From NCBI GenBank assembly GCA_012931725.1, contig CM022944.1:61662600-61726599 (forward strand): DNA of 64,000 nt, read 5' to 3'. A program made the translations under genes and the position numbers. The notes beneath the pieces are model-generated. The model saw only the letters and a program-made list of their open reading frames with translations, had not been told where the DNA came from and searched no databases. Below are positions 56,731 through 64,000 of this stretch, in pieces. The stretch's first letter is position 1; each line of letters begins with the position of its first letter. The DNA is from Litsea cubeba (taxonomy: Eukaryota > Streptophyta > Magnoliopsida > Laurales > Lauraceae).

Positions 56731-57161
56731 CGTGCCTATTTTTTGGTCTAATTTTGTAGGTTCGGTTGAACAAAGCATGAGTATCATGAAAATGAGTATG
56801 TTTTTTTGTTTCCTTTTAAATGGATTTCCACAATTAACTTACTGTACGACAATCACAAGAGATGCAGATGCGCTGGTGGAGGCCTCTTGGCCGGATGGAT
56901 CAGGACATCCATATGCGGTTTCCCCAGGAGAGAATTTGTCGAAAAAACAAGCAAATGCCATTAGCAATTTTTCACTTGACATCCTTCCTTTTCATTTATC
57001 TCTCTATAAAATAACAACAGTGGTAGATTTGGCTGATCCTTATATCTTCCCATCTTATTCTTCTTTTCTTTTTAATAATGTAAGTGTTGATTTTAGTGAT
57101 TACAATAAAACTTGGGTGGGCAAGGCCAGGGACGGACATAGGGAAATTTTTTTTTTCTTTG

Positions 57162-57162
<1 letters not shown>
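56731..57162 (+). other. unassigned ORF segment (low support)
   Basis: An ORF open from 56732, with internal ATGs at 56777 and 56789, starts with a hydrophobic stretch (MFFCFLLNGFPQLTYC) like a short signal peptide. TTTTGTAGG at 56753-56761 could be an acceptor. The rest matches nothing I know and runs into a GT/G microsatellite, so it is not called as a gene. Confidence 0.2.
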
Positions 57163-57210
<48 letters not shown>

Positions 57211-57217
57211 GGGGGGG
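57163..57217. repeat. (GT)n followed by G24
   Basis: About 15 TG units, then a run of 24 G (57194-57217). Confidence 0.95.
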
Positions 57218-57559
57218 TGATGTAAATACATCATTAATTTTCAACATTTTCAAGGGGTTTCCACAAAATCTTGGGTTTTGTCATTGGGCGAGGCTGATTT
57301 TGATTGGAGATAAGGTGCACCTTGTGAAGTCCATTATCTATATTACTAAAGGGATGTACTCTTCCTCACATAAAGACACCTGGCACAATCTCAAGCTTTT
57401 TGCAATGTCATTTCCGGAGTTGCCCTTATCCCTAAAATCTCTATATCTATTACACACTCAAAAGACCTAAAATCTATCCATCAAGAATCATATTCCACTC
57501 AAAAGCCTAAAATCTCTCCATGAGATCCCTAAATAAACTAACACACCAGATGTGCTAAA

Positions 57560-59770
57560 TTTATATCAATCAATTAATGGGTCCTGGCCCGCATCATTTG
57601 ATTTTATGGACGATTAAAATAAAGGTGGTGTACTTTATTCATCTGGGTCCCACTTAAAAATATTTGGTCAATTTGTTAGGTCTATGATCATTTGATCCTT
57701 TGATCTTTCTTAATCAATTCATGGGTCCCATCCCGCATAATATGATTTTATGGACGGTTAGAATAGAGATGGTGGACCCCATTCATTTTGGGGGGTTTCA
57801 CTTAAATAGGTTAGGTTTGGTCAATTTGTGAGGTCTATGATCATTTGATCTTTTGACCTTTATCAAGCAATTCATGGGTCCCAGCCCGCATCATATGATT
57901 TTATGAACGGTTAGAATATAGATGGTGGACTCCATTCATCTTTGGGGTCCCACTTAAATAAATTAGGTTTGGTCAATTTATGAGGTCTGTGATCATTTGA
58001 ACTTTATCAATCAATTCATGGGTCCCGGCCCGCATCATATGATTTTATGGACGGTTAGAATAGAGATGGTGGACCCCATTCATTTGGGTCTCACTTAAAT
58101 ATATTTGATCAATTTGTTAGGTCTACGATCATTTGATCCTTTGATCTTTTTAAATCAATTCATGGGTCCCATCCCGCATAATATGGTTTTATTGACGGTT
58201 AGAATAAAGATGGTGGACCCCATTCATCTGGGGGGTTCCACTTAAATAGGTTTGGTTTGGTCAATTTGTGAGGTCTATGATCATTTAATACTTTGATCAT
58301 TATCAAGCAATTCATGGGTCTCAGCCCGCATCAGATTATTTCATGGACAGTTAGAATATAGATGGTGGACCCCATTCATCTTGAGGATCCCACTTAAATA
58401 GGTTAGGTTTGGTCAATTTGAAAGGTCTATGATCATTTGATCTTTATCATTCAATTCATGGGTCCCGGCCCGCATCATTTGATTTTATGGACGGTTAGAA
58501 TAAAGATGGTGGACCCCATTCATCTGGGTCTCACTTAAAAATATTTGGTCAATTTGCTAGGTCTACGATCATTTGATCCTTTGATCTTTTTAAATCAATT
58601 CATGGGTCCCATCCCGCATAATATGGTTTTATGGACGGTTAGAATAGAGATGGTGGACCCTATTCATCTGGGGGGTTCCACTTAAATAGGTTAGGTTTGG
58701 TCAATTTGTGAGGTCTATGATCATTTGATCCTTTGATCTTTATCAAGCAATTCATGGGTCCATCCCGCATCATATTGTTTCATGGATGGTTAGAATATAG
58801 ATGGTGGACCCCATTCATCTTGGGGGGTCCCACTTAAATAGGCCAGGTTTGGTCAATTTGAGAGGTCTATGATCATTTGATCTTTATCAATCAATTAATG
58901 GGTCCCGGCCCGCATCATTTGATTTTATGGACGGTTAGAATAAAGATGGTGGACCCCATTCATCTGGGTCCCACTTAAAAATATTTGGTCAATTTGTTAG
59001 GTCTACGATCATTTGATCCTTCGATCTTTCTTAATCAATTCACGGGTCCCATCTCGCATAATATGGTTTTATGGACGGTTAGAATAGAGATGGTGGACCC
59101 CATTCATCTGGGGGGTTCCACTTAAATAGGTTAGGTTTGGTCAATTTGTGAGGTCTATGATCATTTGATCATTTGATCTTTATCAAGCAATTCATGGGTC
59201 CCAGCTTGCATCATATGGTTTTATGGACGGTTAGAATATAGATGGTGGTCCCCATTCATCTTGGGGGTCCCACTTAAATATGCTAGGTTTGGTCAATTTG
59301 AGAGGTCTATGATCATTTGATCATTTGATCTTTATCAATCAATTAATGGGTACCGGCCCGCATCATTTGATTTTATGGACGGTTAGAATAAAGATGGTGG
59401 ACCCCATTCATCTGGGTCCCACTTAAATTTGTTAGGTCTACGATCATTTGATCGTTTGATCTTTCTTAATCAATTCATGGGTCCCATCCCACATAATATG
59501 ATTTTATGGACAGTTAGAATATAGATGGTGGACCCCATTTATCTTGGGCCGGGTCCCACTTAAATAGGTTAGGTTTAGTCAATTTGAGAGGTCTATGATC
59601 ATTTGATCATTTGATCTTTATCAATCAATTAATGGGTCCCAGCCTGCATCATATGATTTTATGAACGGTTAGAAAAGAGATGATGGACCCCATTCATCTT
59701 AGTCCCACTTAAATATATCAGGTCAATTTGTTAGGTCTATGATCATTTGATCTTTCTTAATCAATTCATG
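57560..59770. repeat. ~145-bp tandem array with a three-unit (~440-bp) higher-order period
   Basis: About 15 units, each with a variant of GATTTTATGGACGGTTAGAA (near 57599, 57743, 57897, 58040, 58184, 58337, 58482, 58625, 58777, 58920, 59063, 59218, 59370, 59500 and 59657). Three unit types alternate, marked by CCGGCCCGCATCATTTG, CCATCCCGCATAATATG and CCAGCCCGCATCATATG. The same type returns every ~440 bp (57599, 58040, 58482, 58920, 59370). Confidence 0.9.
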
Positions 59771-59907
59771 CCTCACATAAAGAATAAAACATTTGGAAAG
59801 AAAAAAAACATAAAGATCAAATTAGCAACAAATAAAAGGACTCACAAGTTTACTAATTAATAAATTTATTGAAAATAATTCATATCAGTCTGTGCATTTG
59901 GTGGTTT

Positions 59908-59933
59908 CGTGGTTATCCACGGGGTTTTGCTAG
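59908..59933 (+). other. Helitron 3' hairpin and CTAG end
   Basis: Stem CGTGG/CCACG with loop TTAT, eight-base spacer, CTAG. Position and spacing fit Helitron 3' termini. Confidence 0.62.
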
Positions 59934-60110
59934 TTATATAATAAAAGACTGCAGGTGATTCTCCGAAGAGCGACACGTGGCGCAGGGGGCTTCCTCGGAG
60001 AATGACACGTGGCAGGACCTCAAACTTTTTGCAAAGCCACACATTTCGGAATTGCCCTTCTCTCTTTTTATTTCCCTTAAAATCCCTATCCCTATGCAAT
60101 GTCCACTAAA
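59934..60110 (+). other. second Helitron-like 5' end
   Basis: TTATATAATAAAAGACTGC directly abuts the CTAG of the first element. It continues with GACACGTGGC twice (59972 and 60005) and CTCAAACTTTTTGCAAAG, which parallels GACACCTGGCACAATCTCAA and GCTTTTTGCAATG near 57384-57410. It looks like a related Helitron start inserted head-to-tail. No matching 3' end was found. Confidence 0.4.
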
Positions 60111-60420
60111 ATCTCTCATTTTCCCTAAAATCTCTCCATCTGCCCACATTTTATCCTCTTTTCTCAATGCAATCCGTCCCTCTCTTTTTATTTCCCTTTA
60201 AATCCCTATGCAATGCAATCTCCACTAAAATCTCTCATTCTCCCTAAAATCTAAAATCTCTCCCTCTACACACACATCCACTAAAATCTCTCATTCTCCA
60301 TCTAAAATCTCTCCATCTCTTCCTCTACACACATGTCTATGCAATGCAATAAAAAGTTGCACCATCATCAGAACCATAGTTTAAAAAATCCCTACAATCT
60401 CTCTCTCTACAATGCAATAA
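60060..60420. repeat. low-copy CTAAAATCTCTC repeats
   Basis: Irregular repeats of CCCTAAAATCTCTCCATCT and CTATGCAATGCAATAAAA. Similar CTAAAATCTCTCCAT units are found at 57430-57520, in the left part of the first Helitron. Confidence 0.6.
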
Positions 60421-60471
60421 AAAATTGTAGATTGTGGACGTGTGCAACCATCCAAAGCTTTTACACGCATT

Positions 60472-61325
60472 ACATTCGGCTTAAAGGGAGAAGTTAATTA
60501 ATCATGGTAGGTTCTTCCTTCCTCTCTTCTATATTCAAATCTGTCTCTTTTTTGTTGCCTCTGTTTATAAATTGTTATTTTAGTTTTTTGTTCTCTAGAG
60601 AGGGGTTTTAAATAGATTTTTAAATTGGTTTAAATAAATCCAACCTTAGTGTTCTCTAAATATTATAAATCGAGTTTCAGGTACATTCGGCTTAAAGGGA
60701 GAAATTAATTAATCATGGTAGGTTCTTCCTTCCTCTCTTCTATATTTAAATCTGTCTCTTTTTTGTTGCCTCTGTTTATAAATTATTATTTTAGTTTTTT
60801 GTTCTCTAGAGAGGGGTTTTAAATAGATTTTTTAATTGGTTTAAATAAATCCAATCTTAGTTTTCGCTAAATATTGTAAATCCAGTTTCAGGCAATCAAC
60901 AACAAAGAAACACGGATGATTCTGTCCAAGACTCCAAGTCCATGATAAAGAAATTTTGAGTTAAAGTGGAATTTTTTTATTGTGAGCATGGGCTAATTGT
61001 TATTTTAGTTTTTTTTTTTCTATAGAGGAGTTTTAAATTGGTTTTAAATAAATCCAAACTTAGTTTTCACTAAATATTGTAAATCCAGTTTCAGGCAATC
61101 AACAACAAAGAAACATGGATGATTATGTCCAAGACTCCAATTCCATGACAAAGAAATCTTGAGTTAAAGTGGAGTCTTTTATTGTGAGCATGGGCTAAAT
61201 CCAATCTTAGTTTTCGCTAAATATTGTAAATCCAGTTTCTAGCAATCAACAACAAAGAAACACGGATGATTCTGTCCAAGACTCCAATTCCACGACGAAG
61301 AAATCTTTAGTTAAAGTGAAATTTT
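60472..61325. repeat. composite tandem repeat of two unit types
   Basis: Unit A (~210 bp, starting ACATTCGGCTTAAAGGGAG) occurs at 60473 and 60683, with shortened versions at about 60995 and 61201. Unit B (~100 bp, AATCAACAACAAAGAAACAC) occurs at about 60894, 61098 and 61241. No coding content. Confidence 0.85.
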
Positions 61326-61689
61326 TTTTCAATACTTTTCTCTGTTTTTGGCTATTCTCCAAATCTTTAGCCTTCTATTAAACCAGTGTCCATCTGTGTT
61401 ACCATTCAAAGTTTACAAATAAGGATACTTTTTAGGGAAGGAGGAGACCATGTAGGAATGGAAAGGATTAGTTTAGACTTAGATCATTCAATTGGTACTC
61501 TATTAGGAAACTATATTAAATAAAAACAGGAATTTTGATCCTTTCAAAGTTTCCAAACAGAAAAAAGATCTTTTAAGCCTTGGAGATGAATATGTTAGCT
61601 GGATGAAAATAAAATCTAATACGAATGATCATCAGAAGACATAAGCATTATTATAGGCCCAAAACCAAAGAGGAAGATTCATTAAATTA
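61326..61689. other. unique A/T-rich sequence, no gene seen
   Basis: No ORF, repeat or element end is recognised. Confidence 0.45.
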
Positions 61690-61904
61690 AGGGGGCTTCG
61701 GCCGGAGGTCCCTCAAAGTATGACTTTGTTGCAAACAGTCCATAAAAAAAAGTCATAGATTCAAAGGTCCCTCCCACACTTTTTCATACCTAAAATGTCT
61801 AATTTACCATTTCTTTAAATCATAACCCATGATTGGTGGGATATCCCATTAATAATGGTCAACTAACATTTAATTGCCCACGATTAATGGAATTCCCAGG
61901 TTTT

Positions 61905-62830
61905 CAAAAAAATTCTAAAAACACATAAATAAATTTCAAAGTAAAGAAAATAAATTTAAAAAAATGAAATAATTTCAAAAAATGAAATAAGTTAAAAAAA
62001 GAAATATATACTCAAATAACGCAAATAAATTGAAAAAGATGCAAATAAATTTCAAAATATCCAAATAAATTTAGAAGATATAAATAAATTTCAAAATACT
62101 TAAATAAATCTCATAAGATCCAAAGAAAATTTCAAAAAATACAAATAAATTTAAAATAACAAAAATAAATTTTAAAAAATGCAATAATTTCAAAAAAAAT
62201 AATAAATTTGAAAAGATACAAATAAATTTCAAAAGACGCAAATAAATTTAAAAAACGCATATAGATTTCAAAAAACGTAAATAAATTTTCTAAAAAACTC
62301 AGATAAATTTTGAAAAAACTCAGATAAATTTACCAAAAATACAAAGAAATATGACAGAAAACAGATAAATTTGAACAACACTCGGATAAATTTGACAAAC
62401 AGTTGGATAAATTTGAACAAAACTCAGATAAATTTTGAAAAAAAACTCAGATAAACTTACCAAAAACACAACGAAATATGACAGAAAACAGATAAATTTG
62501 AACAACACTCAGATAAATATGACAGAAAACAGATAAATTTGAATAAAACTCAGATAAATTTGATAAAAACTAAGATAAACTTCAAAAAATACAAATAAAT
62601 TTGTTAAAAACTCAAGTATTTTTACCAAAAACTCAGATAGATTTGCCCCGCTGTTGTTGCGCCACCACCTTACTTGAGGAAGAAGGAAGGCACTCAGGCT
62701 GCAATCTTCACCTCCGATTACAGAAGCCAGAGAAACTCAGATAAATTTATAAAAAATTCAGATAAATTTGACAAAAACTCAGATAAAGTTCATAAAAACT
62801 CATATAGATTTGCCAAAATGATATAACAGC
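61905..62830. repeat. A/T-rich minisatellite
   Basis: Units of 15-22 bp based on GCAAATAAATTTCAAAA (left) and ACTCAGATAAATTTGACAAA (from about 62290). The block is interrupted by a unique GC-richer insert at about 62641-62730. ORFs across it are Phe/Leu/Ile repeats and not genes. Confidence 0.85.
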
Positions 62831-63370
62831 TCTGCTGCCTTCATCCTCTAGCGGTGCTACAGTGTAGGAATACAGCCTTACTGCATGCCTTGCTCTTTTC
62901 TCTGACGATGGCGCGACACCGGGGTGGCAGTAACAGCGACGAATCTGGACTGTGGGCTGGGCTTTCGTAGCAGGTCAGGTCAAAACCGACCCGAACAAAC
63001 CCAAACCTAGCCTGGCCGAAGATCGTCTTCTTTCTTCTGGTTTCTGCAACCAGAAACGGACAGCAGCAAGCCTATTGCCTTCTTCCTCGATTCTGTCGAT
63101 GGCACGACGCGGCGTCCGGTGGCGATCCCCCTTCTTCGGCGAGTCGTAGGAACAGCGGTGGCACAGGAAATCCGGCGATGGCGCAGAAGATCGTCTTCTT
63201 CTTCGTTTCGTGTTCTGTAAGTTTGAAACAACTAAGCCATCTTATTTGCAGGCATTCTTCGACGTGTTTGATCATTAGGAACCTAAACGTGTCCGGATTC
63301 CATTTCTTGACTGCTATATGCACTCCCATTAGCCATTATCCTCATTACCACAACTTCTGATTGGATGGTG
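62831..63370. other. GC-richer segment, no supportable gene
   Basis: Short ORFs only. Two diverged direct repeats (GAAGATCGTCTTCTTTCTTC near 63020, GAAGATCGTCTTCTTCTTCG near 63186) and a GTAAGT-like site at 63217 are present. It may be captured gene sequence inside the candidate element. Confidence 0.3.
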
Positions 63371-64000
63371 ATAAACCACTTCATCAAGGAAGTGCACTAT
63401 TTCTCTCTCTCTTCTTTTCCTATGCATTTGGGAAATAAAAAATATAAAAAACCCATATAGACCTCGAGGCATATGAAAGTGTTGGATTGTAGTCCTCCTT
63501 GACTTTCATGACGTAACCCATCCTCTTTTCTTCTGCAATTCCGATGCACTCTGCAACTTCGGATTTATGCCAGAATCCGATCAGTGTGGCCCACTCGAGA
63601 TCGAAGAAAACCCCAATCTAGTCTTCCGAAACAAAAAACTGATCAAGAGGATTTAGTGAGGGAGGAAGATTTGCCATTTGTCGAGTATAAAGAGGATTTA
63701 GGAAGAGGGGAGATTTAAAATTTGAAAATTCAAAATTTTATGCCTAAAATGGTTGAAAGGGTAATTTAGTCTTGAAAAATGAAATCATGTGGATTGAGGG
63801 ACCTAAGGCTACAAAAAGTCTAGCTGAGTGGACTAGAGACCTTAATAAGTTTTTGCTCGGACTGGAGGTTGGATACAATCCACTTGGGGGACCTTTCGCT
63901 AATTTTCTCTAAAATTAAAGCCAGCTGTGGATGAGATTCAAAAGAGTATCGAATTTGGATCTGATGGCAATTCAAGAAATAGTACAAATGGATGTCGTGG
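63371..64000. other. non-coding sequence to the end of the window
   Basis: No ORF of interest. It includes the presumed right end of the candidate inverted-repeat element (to about 63905) and about 95 bp of flank. Confidence 0.45.

Larger units (their letters stand above)
57337..59933 (+). mobile_element. non-autonomous Helitron with internal tandem array
   Basis: The left end TCTATATTACTAAAGGGATG at 57337 has the TC start and A/T-rich opening of plant Helitrons. The right end has a 14-base hairpin (CGTGG-TTAT-CCACG, 59908-59921), eight bases, then CTAG (59930-59933). The flanking bases are A (57336) and T (59934), as expected for insertion between A and T without duplication. The 2.6-kb element has no Rep/helicase ORF. 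Most of it is the tandem array described separately. Helitrons with internal minisatellites are well known. Confidence 0.62.
61690..63905. mobile_element. candidate degenerate terminal-inverted-repeat element
   Basis: The left end GGAGGTCCCTCAAAGT and the reverse complement of the right end (AAAGGTCCCCCAAGTG) are similar. About 80-100 bp further in, both sides carry another AGGTCCCTC followed by TTTCAT and CTAATTTACC/CTAAATTACC. This suggests diverged inverted ends of 150-200 bp. No transposase and no clear target duplication are visible. Confidence 0.3.

Noticed and set aside
56732..57220. ORF with signal-peptide-like start as a host gene
   Set aside because: It runs into a GT/G microsatellite, matches no family I recognise, and has no supporting exon structure.

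Overview
The window is nuclear DNA from a seed plant, almost certainly an angiosperm with a large, transposon-rich genome. No host gene can be supported. The evidence is nested LTR retrotransposons of the Tat lineage of Ty3/gypsy (recognised by a second, archaeal-type RNase H before the integrase), a chromovirus-like LTR, a plant-style Helitron, and long A/T-rich and microsatellite stretches. No rRNA, tRNA or bacterial-type operon is visible. All comparisons between copies were made by eye, without alignment software.

Layout. Copy 1 (1-12360, + strand) is the 3' part of a Tat element: decayed pol, two repeat arrays, a spliced gene on the opposite strand, and the 3' LTR. 12361-15468 is a pyrimidine-rich stretch followed by what may be part of another LTR. 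Copy 2 (15469-49021, - strand) is an older relative in the opposite orientation. It lacks its 5' end and has lost RT, both RNases H and half of integrase. Copy 3 (23277-41462, + strand) is a complete 18.2-kb insertion inside copy 2, with both LTRs and a perfect TAGTT target duplication. It has gag fused to the end of RT, so protease and the RT catalytic domain are missing, and its integrase has lost a catalytic Asp. 49022-51373 ends like a Tekay/Del-type LTR. Copy 4 (51774-54361, + strand) is a solo LTR of the same Tat family with a GATAA duplication. 54367-57336 is A/T-rich with homopolymer tracts and nothing identifiable. 57337-59933 fits a Helitron carrying a tandem array with a three-unit, about 440-bp higher-order period. 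59934-64000 holds a second Helitron-like 5' end, composite tandem repeats, an A/T minisatellite and a candidate degenerate inverted-repeat element.

The most interesting system is the antisense gene carried between pol and the 3' LTR in copies 1, 2 and 3. It reads against the retrotransposon, has its own TATA box, an ATG ten bases before the first intron, and four GT-AG introns that are all phase 1. It encodes a plant-mobile-domain-like region, a basic nuclear localisation cluster, acidic linker exons and a C-terminal coiled coil. Extra antisense ORFs are known in Tat-lineage elements. The full spliced architecture, the palindrome cluster in its first intron and the hairpin array between the two convergent transcription units are what deserve follow-up. 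All visible copies of the gene are damaged, so they are relics of a gene that was presumably functional in a source element.
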